Positions 34,673 through 43,409 of a stretch of 64,000 nucleotides of DNA are shown in pieces. The stretch is from Pseudomonadota bacterium. GTDB lineage: Bacteria; Pseudomonadota; Gammaproteobacteria; Burkholderiales; Burkholderiaceae_C. The stretch spans positions 44,098 to 108,097 of the forward strand of contig JAFEDY010000037.1 of assembly GCA_018241405.1 (NCBI GenBank), read 5' to 3'. Numbering within the stretch: the stretch's first letter is position 1; every line of letters starts with the position of its first letter. A program made the translations under genes and the position numbers. The notes below the pieces were generated by a model, which saw only the letters and a list, made by a program, of their open reading frames with translations, was not told where the DNA came from and did no database searches.

Positions 34673-35395
34673 ATGTCCTACATTCTTGATGCCCTGCGGC
34701 GCGCCCAGGCCGAGCGCGGACGCGGCAGCGTGCCCGGCCTGCACACACCTTCCACGCCCATGGCCGGCCTGCCCGTGACCGAGGCGCACCCTGCGCGCGG
34801 CCTGCCGAAGGTGCTGCTGTTACTGGCGCTGGTCGCCGGCCTGGCGGGCGCCGGCGGGTGGCTGTGGCATAGGCCCGTCGTGCCGGCGCCAGTGGTGGCC
34901 GCGCCACCGTCGCCGCCCGCTCCGGCCCCACCGGTTGCGGCGGCGGCATCGCCGGTGGCAGCACCGGCCGCTCCCACCCCACCGGCGCCCCAGCCACCGG
35001 TCGAGCCCGCGGCGGCGCAGTTGGATCGCGCCGAGGCGCGTGCGCAACCGGCGACGCGCGCCGGGCAGCGCGCCGCCGATGCGGGTGCCCCCCCCGCAGC
35101 CAAGGCTCCGCCTGCGCGCGGCGCGCCACCTGCGCCGGCAAAACCGGCCGAGGCTGCGTCCGCGCCGGTGTTCGCCCAGGCCGACCTGCCGCCGGCCGTG
35201 CGCGAGCAGCTGCCCACGCTGCAGCTGGCGGGCGTGACCTACTCCTCCAACCCGCGGTACCGCATGGTCATCGTCAACGGCCAGGTGCTGCACGAGGGCG
35301 ACCAGGCGGCGCCGGGGCTGGTGCTCGAACGCATCGAGCCCGGCCGCACGGTGTGGGCATTTCGCGGCTACCGCTACGCCCTGCCGGCGCAGTAG
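34673..35395 (+). CDS. gspB: General secretion pathway protein GspB
   Basis: Partner of GspA, 240 residues. It begins MSYILDALRRAQAERGRG, a motif typical of GspB N-termini, followed by one membrane segment (about 46-65), a long Pro/Ala-rich periplasmic linker and a C-terminal T2SSB domain from LPPAVREQLPTLQLAGVTYS to the end. The gene begins 3 bases after gspA. This gspAB pair lies 18 kb from the main gsp operon in the same orientation. Confidence 0.92.
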   Translation: MSYILDALRRAQAERGRGSVPGLHTPSTPMAGLPVTEAHPARGLPKVLLLLALVAGLAGAGGWLWHRPVVPAPVVAAPPSPPAPAPPVAAAASPVAAPAAPTPPAPQPPVEPAAAQLDRAEARAQPATRAGQRAADAGAPPAAKAPPARGAPPAPAKPAEAASAPVFAQADLPPAVREQLPTLQLAGVTYSSNPRYRMVIVNGQVLHEGDQAAPGLVLERIEPGRTVWAFRGYRYALPAQ

Positions 35396-35407
35396 GAATA
35401 AGGGGGC

Positions 35408-35464
35408 AAATAGCCGGTTTGCGCTTGCCGGCACTGCGCAAGCAGCTATCTCATTCATAGTTAT
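35408..35464. repeat. Palindromic repeat, type A, between gspB and the Crp-like gene
   Basis: AAATAGCCGGTTTGCGCTTG at 35408-35427 is the left arm, and GCGCAAGCAGCTATC at 35436-35450 the right arm. The arms pair as AAATAGC..GCGCTT against GCGCAAGCAGCTAT, giving a long imperfect hairpin that may end the gspAB transcript. Confidence 0.75.
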
Positions 35465-35526
35465 CGTGCCGCGGGCGGAATCCCGATCGTGGTATTCCCG
35501 CTGCCCCAGCGGAGCCGTTTGGCCCC

Positions 35527-36318
35527 ATGCTTGCGTGCATGAACCAAGACGCGTCCCTGCACCAACGGCGCCGCCCGCCCAGCGCGCATGAACTGGGCGG
35601 CATTCCCTGGCTGGCGGTGTTGCAGCCCGCCGAACGCGAGCGCGCCGTGGCCGCGCTGGTGGTGGGCGACGCGCAGGCCGGCGACTATGTGTGCCGCGTC
35701 GGGCGGCCCGTGACCTACTGGTTCGGCGTGGTCGAGGGGCTGCTCAAGATGAACACCGACAACGTCGACGGCCTGAGCATGACCCTGGCCGGCCTGCCGC
35801 CCGGCGGCTGGTTCGGCGAGGGCACGGCGGTCAAGCGCGAGCCCTACCGCTACAACGTGCAGGCCCTGCGCAAAAGCGTGGTGGCGGGCCTGCCGATCGA
35901 CACCTTTCATTGGCTGCTGGACCATTCCATAGGCTTCAACCGCTTTGTCATGAGCCAGCTCAACGAGCGCCTGGGCCAGTTCATCGCCGTGCGCGAGATC
36001 GACCGCCTGGGCAACCCCGACGCGCGCGTGGCGCGCAGCCTGGCGGCGCTGTTCCATCCGGTGCTCTTCCCGGGCGTGGGACAGGTGCTGCGCATCACCC
36101 AGCAGGAGCTGGCCTACCTGGTTGGCCTGTCGCGCCAGCGCGTGAACGAGGCCCTGGCCTTCCTGGAGGCACAGGGCACCATCCGTGTCGAGTACGGCGG
36201 CCTGCGTGTGCTGGACCTGCAGGCGCTGCGCAGCAACCCGTTTGAGCGCGGCAGTGTGGGCGAGGGCCTGCGCATGCGCCGCAGGGCGGCGCCGGGCCTG
36301 GCCCAGGCTGCGCCCTGA
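35527..36318 (+). CDS. Crp/Fnr family transcriptional regulator
   Basis: A 263-residue regulator with an N-terminal cyclic-nucleotide-binding-like domain (PPGGWFGEGTAVKREPYRYN near residue 95) and a C-terminal winged helix (ITQQELAYLVGLSRQRVNEAL near 191). It lacks the four-cysteine FNR cluster, so direct oxygen sensing is unlikely. Targets are unknown. A second ATG at 35539 could be the start; neither has a strong ribosome binding site. The last 25 residues are basic and alanine-rich. It stands alone behind a palindromic repeat. Confidence 0.88.
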   Translation: MLACMNQDASLHQRRRPPSAHELGGIPWLAVLQPAERERAVAALVVGDAQAGDYVCRVGRPVTYWFGVVEGLLKMNTDNVDGLSMTLAGLPPGGWFGEGTAVKREPYRYNVQALRKSVVAGLPIDTFHWLLDHSIGFNRFVMSQLNERLGQFIAVREIDRLGNPDARVARSLAALFHPVLFPGVGQVLRITQQELAYLVGLSRQRVNEALAFLEAQGTIRVEYGGLRVLDLQALRSNPFERGSVGEGLRMRRRAAPGLAQAAP

Positions 36319-36331
36319 ACGCGCCGGGCGC

Positions 36332-36337
36332 GACAAT
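36332..36337 (+). promoter_or_regulatory. -10-like hexamer, leaderless spacing, before the pseudouridine synthase
   Basis: GACAAT is followed by six bases and then the ATG at 36344; no Shine-Dalgarno sequence is present. A transcript from this box would start at the initiation codon. Confidence 0.5.
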
Positions 36338-36343
36338 AGCGCC

Positions 36344-37276
36344 ATGCCCGATACGCCCTCCCGCCCCCCAGCTCCTGCCACTGCACCGGCAGCCGCCGCG
36401 CCGCGCACGCGCCTGGTGCTGCGCCGCCCCGATGCCGCGCCCAAGGCGCCGGCCCCGCCGCGCCCGGCGCCTGTGCGCGCCCCCAGAGCCCAGCCCGTCC
36501 CCGCACCCGATGGGCGCATGCGCCTGAACAAGCGCATGGCCGACCTGGGCCTGTGCTCGCGCCGCGAGGCCGACGACTGGATCGCCCAGGGCTGGGTGCG
36601 CGTCAACGGCCAGGTGGCGGTCATGGGCCTGCAGGTCGGGCCGCAGGACCGCATCGAGGTGGACCGCGCCGCCCAGGGCCGCCAGAGCCAACAGGTCACC
36701 ATCCTGCTGCACAAGCCCATGGGCTACGTGAGCGGCCAGGCCGAGGACGGCCACACCCCGGCCGTCACCCTCGTCAACCCGCGCACACACTGGCAGGGCG
36801 ACGCCAGCCGCACGCGCTTTGCGTCGGCGCAGCTCAAGGGCCTGGCGCCCTGCGGCCGGCTGGACATCGACTCCGTGGGCCTGCTCGTGCTCACCCAGGA
36901 CGGGCGCGTGGCGCGCCAGCTCATAGGCGAGGATTCCAGCGTGGACAAGGAATACCTGGTGCGCGTGCAATACCAGACGCCGGGCGGCGTCGTGGCCACC
37001 GACGTGCAGGCCGCCTTTCCGCGCGAGCAGCTGGCGCGGCTGCGCCATGGCCTGAGCCTGGATGGCCAGGCGCTCAAGCCGGCCCAGGTGGACTGGCAGA
37101 ACCCCGAGCAGCTGCGCTTCGTGCTGAACGAGGGCAAGAAGCGCCAGATCCGCCGCATGTGCGAGCAGGTCGGCCTGAAGGTGGTCGGCCTGAAGCGCAT
37201 CCGCATAGGCCGCGTGCTGCTCGGCCAGCTGCCCGTGGGCCAGTGGCGCTACCTGGCGCCGGGCGAGCGCTTCTGA
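36344..37276 (+). CDS. RsuA/RluB/RluF-family rRNA pseudouridine synthase
   Basis: Isomerises a specific uridine of rRNA to pseudouridine. The 310-residue product has a Pro/Ala-rich N-terminal tail (1-55), an S4 RNA-binding domain (MRLNKRMADLGLCSRREAD near 57) and the synthase domain with catalytic aspartate in CGRLDIDSVGLLVLT near 169. KKRQIRRMCEQVGLKV closes the family pattern. The RluF subgroup is the best guess, but the exact site in rRNA cannot be read here. The start lies 26 bases after the regulator gene and looks leaderless. Confidence 0.88.
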   Translation: MPDTPSRPPAPATAPAAAAPRTRLVLRRPDAAPKAPAPPRPAPVRAPRAQPVPAPDGRMRLNKRMADLGLCSRREADDWIAQGWVRVNGQVAVMGLQVGPQDRIEVDRAAQGRQSQQVTILLHKPMGYVSGQAEDGHTPAVTLVNPRTHWQGDASRTRFASAQLKGLAPCGRLDIDSVGLLVLTQDGRVARQLIGEDSSVDKEYLVRVQYQTPGGVVATDVQAAFPREQLARLRHGLSLDGQALKPAQVDWQNPEQLRFVLNEGKKRQIRRMCEQVGLKVVGLKRIRIGRVLLGQLPVGQWRYLAPGERF

Positions 37277-37444
37277 AGTGGGCTGCGCAGGCGCGCCGGC
37301 CACGGGCAGCCTGCCGCATTTCTCCGCCCTTGTGCAGGGCCGGGTACAAGTGTGAACGCACCAACCTCGCATCCGTATGTGCGCGCATAGGGCAAGGCCG
37401 AACAAGTCGGCGCGATGGTGCGCGCGCCCTGGGGGACGGGTTCA

Positions 37445-37462
37445 GCGCTGCCTGAACAGCGC
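37445..37462. terminator. Hairpin past the diguanylate cyclase gene
   Basis: GCGCTG-CCTGAA-CAGCGC lies 25 bases downstream of the minus-strand stop. The stem is short and no T-run follows, so it is a weak terminator candidate. The rest of 37277-37487 shows nothing recognisable. Confidence 0.3.
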
Positions 37463-37487
37463 GCAACGCGGCGCCCATGCGGCGGCG

Positions 37488-38429
37488 TCAGGGCTGCAAC
37501 CCGTCGTCGCAGACCAGCCGGTCGCGTCCCGCCTCCTTGGCGCGGTACAGGGCGCAGTCGGCGCGGTGGTACAGGCGGGCCGCGTCTTCCTGCGGTTGGC
37601 ACAGGGCCAGTCCGGCGCTGGCGCTGTAGCTCAGTTCGGGGGCGTCGAGTGGCAGGGGGTGGGCGTGGCGCACGGTCTGCAGCAGGCGCTGCACGATGGA
37701 CTGGGCCTGCGCCGCGTCCACACCGGGCAGCAGCAGCATGAACTCCTCGCCACCCACGCGGCCGCAGCCGTCGCCCCGCCGGGTGCTGGCCTGCAGGTGG
37801 CGCGCAAAGTCGCGTATCACCTCGTCGCCGGCCGGGTGACCATATTGGTCGTTGATGCGCTTGAAGTGGTCCAGGTCCAGCAGCACCAGCGCAAAGGACT
37901 GGCCCTGGGCCAGCAGCTGGTCGAGCTGCAGGGTCATGTGGGTGCGGTTGCTGATGCCGGTCAGCGGGTCGGTCTGCGCGGCGCGCAGGGCCTGGTCGCG
38001 GGTCTGGCGCAGGCTGCGGCCGTCCTCGTTGAGCGCCGTGATGTCGCAGGCCACGCACAGCATCCAGCCGTTGTCCAGCGTGGTTTCGGTCATCCAGATC
38101 CAGCGGCCGTCGTGGTTGTTGGACTCGAAGGCGCGATACGGCTGCTTGCCGCGCCGCGAGCGCGCCGAGGCGAGCCAGGCTTCGAAGTCCTGCGTTTCGA
38201 CGGCCGTGCCGCGCTGGCGCAGGTGGTTGTCGCGCATCAGGTCCGCCCAGGTGCTGTGGCCGTCGGGGCGCAGATGGTAGGCCGAGACAAAGGCCGGGTT
38301 GGCAAAGCGCAGGATGTCGTTCCCATCAAAGATGCCCACGATCAGTCCGCTGGACTGCAGCAGCGTGAGCGCGACGGCCGGCAGCGACTCGTCGCCGGGG
38401 TGGGGCGTGGGGGTGGGCGCGGCGCACAT
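37488..38429 (-). CDS. PAS-GGDEF diguanylate cyclase
   Basis: Makes cyclic di-GMP from two GTP. The 313-residue product has an N-terminal PAS-like sensor (IVGIFDGNDILRFANPAFVS near residue 30, ending IWMTETTLDNGWMLCVACDIT) and a GGDEF domain with the active A-site GGEEF. RRGD, five residues before GGEEF, is a complete inhibitory I-site (RxxD), so product inhibition is likely. No membrane segment is visible, so it is cytoplasmic. The ATG at 38429 is preceded by TATACT at leaderless spacing. It is divergent from the SUMF1-family gene. Confidence 0.91.
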   Translation of the reverse strand: MCAAPTPTPHPGDESLPAVALTLLQSSGLIVGIFDGNDILRFANPAFVSAYHLRPDGHSTWADLMRDNHLRQRGTAVETQDFEAWLASARSRRGKQPYRAFESNNHDGRWIWMTETTLDNGWMLCVACDITALNEDGRSLRQTRDQALRAAQTDPLTGISNRTHMTLQLDQLLAQGQSFALVLLDLDHFKRINDQYGHPAGDEVIRDFARHLQASTRRGDGCGRVGGEEFMLLLPGVDAAQAQSIVQRLLQTVRHAHPLPLDAPELSYSASAGLALCQPQEDAARLYHRADCALYRAKEAGRDRLVCDDGLQP

Positions 38430-38435
38430 GACGGC

Positions 38436-38441
38436 AGTATA
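38436..38441 (-). promoter_or_regulatory. -10 hexamer, leaderless spacing, before the diguanylate cyclase
   Basis: TATACT on the minus strand is followed by GCCGTC and then the ATG. This is the best -10 match of the leaderless set; no ribosome binding site is present. Confidence 0.55.
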
Positions 38442-38504
38442 GAAAGCCGCACGCCGGGCACGGCGCCTACACTGCGCCCTCGTGTCGCGTGTTTTGGAGC
38501 CGTC

Positions 38505-39530
38505 ATGATCCATGTCAGTGCCTTGCTGGCCGTCGCCCTGGCGGGCGCCCCCGCGCTGGCGCAGCCGGCGCCGCGCGTCTGGGTGAATTCGCTGGGCATG
38601 GCCTTCGTGCGTATTGCGCCGGGCAGCTTTCTCATGGGCAGCAGCGAGGCGCCCGAGGCGCTGGCGCGCGCCTATCCGGGCCTGGAGCCGAGGCGCTTTG
38701 CACAACTGTCTGACGAGGCGCCGGCGCACCGCGTGCACATCACGCGCGCCTTCTACCTAGGCCAGACCGAGGTCACGGTGGGGCAGTTCCGTCGCTTCGT
38801 CGAGGCTTCGGGCTATGTGCCCGAGTCCGAGGCCGACGGCACGGGCGGCTATGGCTACAACCCGGCCTATGACCCTTCAACGACCCCGCGCGGCGACGCC
38901 TTCGAGGGACGCGATGCGCGCTATTCCTGGCGCAACCCCGGCTTCGCCCAGGGCGAGGACCACCCCGTGGTCAACATCACCTGGCACGACGCGCATGCGC
39001 TGGCGGCCTGGCTGTCGGCCACCGAGGGCCGGCGCTACCGCCTGCCCACCGAGGCCGAGTGGGAATACGCCTGCCGCGCCGGCACCGGCACGCGCTACCC
39101 GTTTGGCGACGACCCGGCGGCGCTCACGCGCCACGCCAACCTGTTCGACCAGGACGCCGCGCCCTTCTGGCCGCGCTGGCGGGCCCGGGCCGCACCGGGG
39201 CATGACGGCCATGCCTTCACCGCGCCCGTGGGCAGTTATGCGCCCAATGCCTTCGGCGTGCACGACATGCTGGGCAATGTGTGGGAATGGGTGTCCGACT
39301 GGTATGCCGAGGATGCCTATGCGCACGCGCCGGCGGACGACCCCCAGGGCCCGGCGACGGGCCAGGTGCGCGTGCGCCGCGGTGGCTCCTGGCACACCTG
39401 GCCGCTGTATGCGCGCTGCGCGTTCCGCAACTGGAACACGCCGCAGACGCGCTACACCCTGGTGGGCGTGCGCCTGGTGCGCGAGGTCGGGGAGCCGCCC
39501 GCCGCCGCGCCCCGGGGCGGCAAGCGGTGA
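38505..39530 (+). CDS. Secreted SUMF1/formylglycine-generating-enzyme family protein
   Basis: A 341-residue protein with a signal peptide (about 1-20, ending PALAQ), so probably periplasmic. The FGE-sulfatase fold is clear: GMAFVRIAPGSFLMGS near residue 30, ITRAFYLGQTEVTVGQF near 76, RLPTEAEWEYACRAGTGTRYPFGDD near 182, and MLGNVWEWVSDWY near 249. The usual final GFR is replaced by VGVRLV. I do not see the copper-binding cysteine pair of true aerobic FGE, so a sulfatase-activating role is doubtful. No sulfatase gene adjoins it. Confidence 0.87.
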   Translation: MIHVSALLAVALAGAPALAQPAPRVWVNSLGMAFVRIAPGSFLMGSSEAPEALARAYPGLEPRRFAQLSDEAPAHRVHITRAFYLGQTEVTVGQFRRFVEASGYVPESEADGTGGYGYNPAYDPSTTPRGDAFEGRDARYSWRNPGFAQGEDHPVVNITWHDAHALAAWLSATEGRRYRLPTEAEWEYACRAGTGTRYPFGDDPAALTRHANLFDQDAAPFWPRWRARAAPGHDGHAFTAPVGSYAPNAFGVHDMLGNVWEWVSDWYAEDAYAHAPADDPQGPATGQVRVRRGGSWHTWPLYARCAFRNWNTPQTRYTLVGVRLVREVGEPPAAAPRGGKR

Positions 39531-39590
39531 GCACCTAAAATGCCCGGTTCGCGTGCGCGCTGCCCGCGCCGCCTACCGGATTTCCCTGCC

Positions 39591-40529
39591 ATGCTCACCT
39601 TCCAGCAAATCATCCTCAAACTCCAGACCTACTGGGCCGACCAAGGCTGCGCGTTGTTGCAGCCCTACGATATGGAAGTCGGCGCAGGTACATCGCACAC
39701 AGCTACGTTTTTAAGAGCATTGGGGCCGGAGCCGTGGAAGGCCGCCTATGTCCAGCCCAGCCGCCGCCCCAAGGACGGGCGCTACGGCGACAACCCCAAC
39801 CGCCTGCAGCATTACTACCAGTACCAGGTGGTCTTGAAGCCCGCGCCGGCCAACATCCTGGAGCTGTACCTGGGCAGCCTCGAAGCCCTGGGCTTCGACC
39901 TGAAGAAGAACGACATCCGCTTCGTCGAGGACGACTGGGAGAACCCCACGCTGGGCGCCTGGGGCCTGGGCTGGGAGGTGTGGCTGAACGGCATGGAGGT
40001 CACGCAGTTCACCTATTTCCAGCAGGTCGGCGGCATCGACTGCAAGCCCGCCACGGGCGAGATCACCTACGGTCTGGAGCGCCTGGCCATGTACCTGCAG
40101 GGCGTGGACAACGTCTACAACCTGACCTGGACGGAGGGCCTGTCCTACGGCGACGTGTACCACCAGAACGAGGTCGAACAGTCCACCTACAACTTCGAGC
40201 ATTCCGACGCAGAATTTTTGTTCACCGCCTTCGGCGCGCATGAAAAACAGGCCCAGCACCTGATGGGCGAACAACTGGCGCTGCCGGCCTACGAGCAGGT
40301 CTTGAAGGCCGCCCACACCTTCAACCTGCTGGACGCGCGCGGCGCGATCAGCGTGACCGAGCGCGCCGCCTACATAGGCCGCATCCGCAATCTGGCGCGC
40401 GCCGTGGCCAAGGCCTACCTGGACAGCCGCGCGCGCCTAGGCTTCCCCATGGCGCCCAGGGCGCATGCCGACGAGGTGCTGGCCGAGCTGGCCAAGGCCG
40501 CAGAACAACAGAACAAAAAGGCTGCCTGA
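39591..40529 (+). CDS. glyQ: Glycine--tRNA ligase alpha subunit
   Basis: Catalytic subunit of the bacterial alpha2beta2 glycyl-tRNA synthetase, 312 residues. The protein matches E. coli GlyQ over long stretches, for example [20 protein letters not shown] and [20 protein letters not shown]. The start [15 protein letters not shown] is the family start; the open upstream extension from 39540 is not. Codons around residues 33-42 (39687-39720) are unusually AT-rich, including TTA and AGA, in an otherwise GC-rich gene. glyS follows 17 bases later. Confidence 0.98.
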   Translation: MLTFQQIILKLQTYWADQGCALLQPYDMEVGAGTSHTATFLRALGPEPWKAAYVQPSRRPKDGRYGDNPNRLQHYYQYQVVLKPAPANILELYLGSLEALGFDLKKNDIRFVEDDWENPTLGAWGLGWEVWLNGMEVTQFTYFQQVGGIDCKPATGEITYGLERLAMYLQGVDNVYNLTWTEGLSYGDVYHQNEVEQSTYNFEHSDAEFLFTAFGAHEKQAQHLMGEQLALPAYEQVLKAAHTFNLLDARGAISVTERAAYIGRIRNLARAVAKAYLDSRARLGFPMAPRAHADEVLAELAKAAEQQNKKAA

Positions 40530-40546
40530 GCAGGAGAGAGAACACC

Positions 40547-42709
40547 ATGACCGCACCCGCCAACCTGCTCGTTGAACTCTTCGTCGAGGAACTGCCCCCG
40601 AAGGCCCTGCAAAAACTCGGCGACGCCTTTGCCGGCGTGCTGCGCGACCAGCTCGTCGCTCAGGGGCTGGCCGCCGCCGATGCGTCGCTCACGGCCTACG
40701 CCTCGCCGCGCCGCCTGGCAGCGCACCTTGTGGACGTGCTGTCCCAGGCGCCGGACAAGGCCCAGTCGCAAAAACTCATGCCCGTGGCCGTGGGGCTCAC
40801 GGCCGATGGCCAGGCCACGCCCGCGCTGCTCAAAAAGCTCGCCGCCCTGGGCGCCGACGCCGGCGCCGTGGCGGGCCTGAAGCGCGTGCACGACGGCAAG
40901 GCCGAGCTGCTGTACTTCGAGAGCACCGCCCGAGGCGCCACGCTGGCCCAGGGCCTGCAGAAGGCGCTGGACGAGGCCATTCGCCTGCTGCCCATTCCCA
41001 AGGTCATGCGTTACCAGCTGCAGGACGGCTGGAGCAGCGTGCACTTCGTGCGCCCGGCCCATGGCCTGGTGGCGCTGCACGGCAGCAGCGTGGTGCCCGT
41101 GTCCGCGCTGGGGCTGAACGCGGGCAACGCCACCCACGGCCACCGCTTTGAAGCCGCGCAGGATCCGGTGGTGCTGCGCAGCGCCGACGGCTATGCCGCG
41201 CAACTGCGCGACGAGGGCGCGGTGATCGCCAGCTTCACGGAGCGCCGCGCCGCCATCGCGCAGCAGCTCGATGCCGCTGCAGCGCAGATAGGTGGCGGCG
41301 TACGTGCTATCGAAGACGCAGCATTGCTGGACGAGGTGACGGCCCTGGTCGAGCGCCCCAACGTGCTGGTCTGCCAGTTCGAGCCGGAATTCCTCGCCGT
41401 GCCGCAGGAATGCCTGATCCTGACCATGAAGGCCAACCAGAAGTACTTTCCGCTGCTCGACGCCGAGGGCAGGCTCACCAACCGCTTCCTCATCGTCAGC
41501 AACATCAGCCCGGCAGACGCCAGCGCCGTCATCCAGGGCAACGAGCGCGTGGTGCGCCCGCGCCTGGCCGACGCCAAGTTCTTCTTCGACCAGGACCGCA
41601 AGAAGACCCTGGCGAGCCGCGTGGCGCAGCTGGGCAAGGTGGTCTATCACAACCAGCTCGGCACCCAGGGCGAGCGCGTGGAGCGCGTGAGATCCATCGC
41701 CAAGGCCATCGGCCAGCAGCTGTTTGCCGCACTGGCCCAGCGCCATGCGCTGCAGGACTCGCAGGACGGCGAGATCGCCCAGGACTGGCTGCTGACCTGC
41801 GTGGACAACGCCGCCCTGCTGGCCAAGACCGACCTGGTGACCGACATGGTGGGCGAGTTCCCCGAGCTGCAGGGCATCATGGGCGGCTACTACGCCGTCA
41901 ACGACGGGCTGCCCGACGAGGTGGCCCACGCCATCGAGGACCACTACAAGCCGCGCTTTGCCGGCGACCAGCTGCCGCGCGAGAACGTGGGCCTGGTCGT
42001 GGCCCTGGCCGACAAGCTGGAAACCCTGGTTGGCATGTTCGGCATCGGCAACCTGCCCACGGGCGACCGCGACCCGTTTGCGCTGCGCCGCCACGCGCTG
42101 GGCGTGATCCGCATGCTCATGGAAAAGGACCTGCCGCTGGACTTGGGCGCGCTGCTGGCCGGCGCAGTGCCGGCCTTTGCGGGCAAGATAGCCGACCCCA
42201 CGGCGCAGCTGGCCGACTTCATCTACGAGCGCCTGGCCGGCAGCCTGCGCGAGCAGGGCTACAGCGCCCAGGAGGTCGATGCGGTGCTCGCCCTGCGCCC
42301 GCAGCGGCTGGCCCTGGTCGAGCGCCAGCTGGCGGCGGTGCGCGCCTTTTCCAACCTGCCCGAGAGCCCGGCCCTGGCAGCAGCCAACAAGCGCGTGTCC
42401 AACATCCTCAAGAAGGCCGACGACGTGCATGCCCATGTCAACCCCGAGCTGCTGCAGGAGCAGGCCGAGCAGGAGCTGTACGCCGCGCTCTCGCGCTTCG
42501 TGCCCGAGGCCGACGCCCAGTTTGCCGCCGGCGACTACCGCGCCAGCCTGCAGACCCTGGCCGTGCTGCGCGCGCCGGTCGATGCCTTCTTCGACGACGT
42601 CATGGTCAACGCCGAGCAGCTGGACCTGCGCCTGAACCGCCTGGGCCTGCTCAAGACCCTGCACCAGGCCATGAACCGCGTGGCCGACCTGTCGCGCCTG
42701 GCGGCCTGA
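40547..42709 (+). CDS. glyS: Glycine--tRNA ligase beta subunit
   Basis: Beta subunit of glycyl-tRNA synthetase, 720 residues, needed for tRNA recognition. It has the family start NLLVELFVEELPPKALQKLG, the central LTMKANQKYFPLLDAEGRL near residue 290, the HD-like region, and a C-terminal anticodon-binding domain ending ALHQ-type helix LKTLHQAMNRVADLSRLAA. A ribosome binding site, GGAGAG, precedes the ATG. It is cotranscribed with glyQ. Confidence 0.97.
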   Translation: MTAPANLLVELFVEELPPKALQKLGDAFAGVLRDQLVAQGLAAADASLTAYASPRRLAAHLVDVLSQAPDKAQSQKLMPVAVGLTADGQATPALLKKLAALGADAGAVAGLKRVHDGKAELLYFESTARGATLAQGLQKALDEAIRLLPIPKVMRYQLQDGWSSVHFVRPAHGLVALHGSSVVPVSALGLNAGNATHGHRFEAAQDPVVLRSADGYAAQLRDEGAVIASFTERRAAIAQQLDAAAAQIGGGVRAIEDAALLDEVTALVERPNVLVCQFEPEFLAVPQECLILTMKANQKYFPLLDAEGRLTNRFLIVSNISPADASAVIQGNERVVRPRLADAKFFFDQDRKKTLASRVAQLGKVVYHNQLGTQGERVERVRSIAKAIGQQLFAALAQRHALQDSQDGEIAQDWLLTCVDNAALLAKTDLVTDMVGEFPELQGIMGGYYAVNDGLPDEVAHAIEDHYKPRFAGDQLPRENVGLVVALADKLETLVGMFGIGNLPTGDRDPFALRRHALGVIRMLMEKDLPLDLGALLAGAVPAFAGKIADPTAQLADFIYERLAGSLREQGYSAQEVDAVLALRPQRLALVERQLAAVRAFSNLPESPALAAANKRVSNILKKADDVHAHVNPELLQEQAEQELYAALSRFVPEADAQFAAGDYRASLQTLAVLRAPVDAFFDDVMVNAEQLDLRLNRLGLLKTLHQAMNRVADLSRLAA

Positions 42710-42740
42710 CGGCGCACGCGCGGACGGGCGGCATTGCTTC

Positions 42741-42746
42741 GATAAT
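42741..42746 (+). promoter_or_regulatory. -10-like hexamer, leaderless spacing, before gmhB
   Basis: GATAAT is followed by CGCGCC and the ATG at 42753. The hexamer is one base from TATAAT, and no Shine-Dalgarno sequence is present. No good -35 box is seen at the usual distance. Confidence 0.5.
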
Positions 42747-42752
42747 CGCGCC

Positions 42753-43328
42753 ATGAAACTCGCCATCCTCGACCGCGACGGAACCTTGAACGCCCTGGGC
42801 GACGGCTTTATCGCCTCGCCGGACGACTGGGCGCCGCTGCCCGGCGCGCTGGAGGCCGTGGCGCGTCTGAACCATGCCGGCTGGCATGTGGTGCTGGCCA
42901 CCAACCAGCCGGGCCTGGGCCGCGGCCTGTTCGACGCCCAGACCCTGGTGGCCATCCACGCCAAGCTGCACCGCCAGCTGGCCGCCCTGGGCGGGCGCAT
43001 CGACGCGGTGTTCTATTGCCCGCACGCCGAGGGCGAGGCCTGCAGCTGCCGCAAGCCCGCGCCCGGCCTCATGCAACAGATCTGCGAGCGCTACGGCGTG
43101 GAGGGCGACGAGATCCTGGTCGTCGGCAGCTGCCTGGCCCACCTGCAGGCCGCCGCCGACCTGGGTGCGCAGCTGCACATGGTGTGCACGGGCCGCTCGG
43201 CCGACCTGGACCCGCAGCAAGCCCTGCCGCCCGGTTGGCCCGCGGGTACGCGCGCCCATGCCAGCCTGGGTGCGCTGGCGGACTTCATCGCGCCGCCGGA
43301 TGGCGCGGCGCTGCCGGTGGTGGTGTGA
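42753..43328 (+). CDS. gmhB: GmhB-like HAD phosphatase with altered motif IV
   Basis: Resembles D-glycero-beta-D-manno-heptose 1,7-bisphosphate 7-phosphatase of lipopolysaccharide core synthesis; 191 residues. Asp7 and Asp9 of DRDGT are intact, as is the zinc loop CPHAEGEACSCRKP (89-102). However, where the family has GDxxxD-type acidic residues binding magnesium, this protein reads GSCLAH at 125-130. The loss of both acidic residues could cripple catalysis or shift the reaction. No other heptose gene lies nearby. The start appears leaderless. Confidence 0.82.
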   Translation: MKLAILDRDGTLNALGDGFIASPDDWAPLPGALEAVARLNHAGWHVVLATNQPGLGRGLFDAQTLVAIHAKLHRQLAALGGRIDAVFYCPHAEGEACSCRKPAPGLMQQICERYGVEGDEILVVGSCLAHLQAAADLGAQLHMVCTGRSADLDPQQALPPGWPAGTRAHASLGALADFIAPPDGAALPVVV

Positions 43329-43330
43329 GG

Positions 43331-43400
43331 TTTTTTGCTATAAAAATAGTAGCTTTTTGCGCTTATCCTGTGCGCGCCAACGGCCAAAACACTTGAAATC
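43331..43400. repeat. Palindromic repeat, type A, between gmhB and plsC
   Basis: GCTATAAAAATAGTAGCTTT at 43337-43356, then GCGCTTATCC, then GGCCAAAACACTTGAAAT near the end. The AT-rich edge and GCGCTT core match the other type A copies. It contains the only space for a plsC promoter, and TGAAAT at 43394-43399 may act as a -10 box. Confidence 0.75.
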
Positions 43401-43409
43401 TGACTGCCC

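Noticed and set aside
39540..39590. Longer GlyQ starting at ATG 39540
   Set aside because: Family similarity begins at MLTFQQ (39591); the extra residues are Arg/Pro-rich and unlike any GlyQ.
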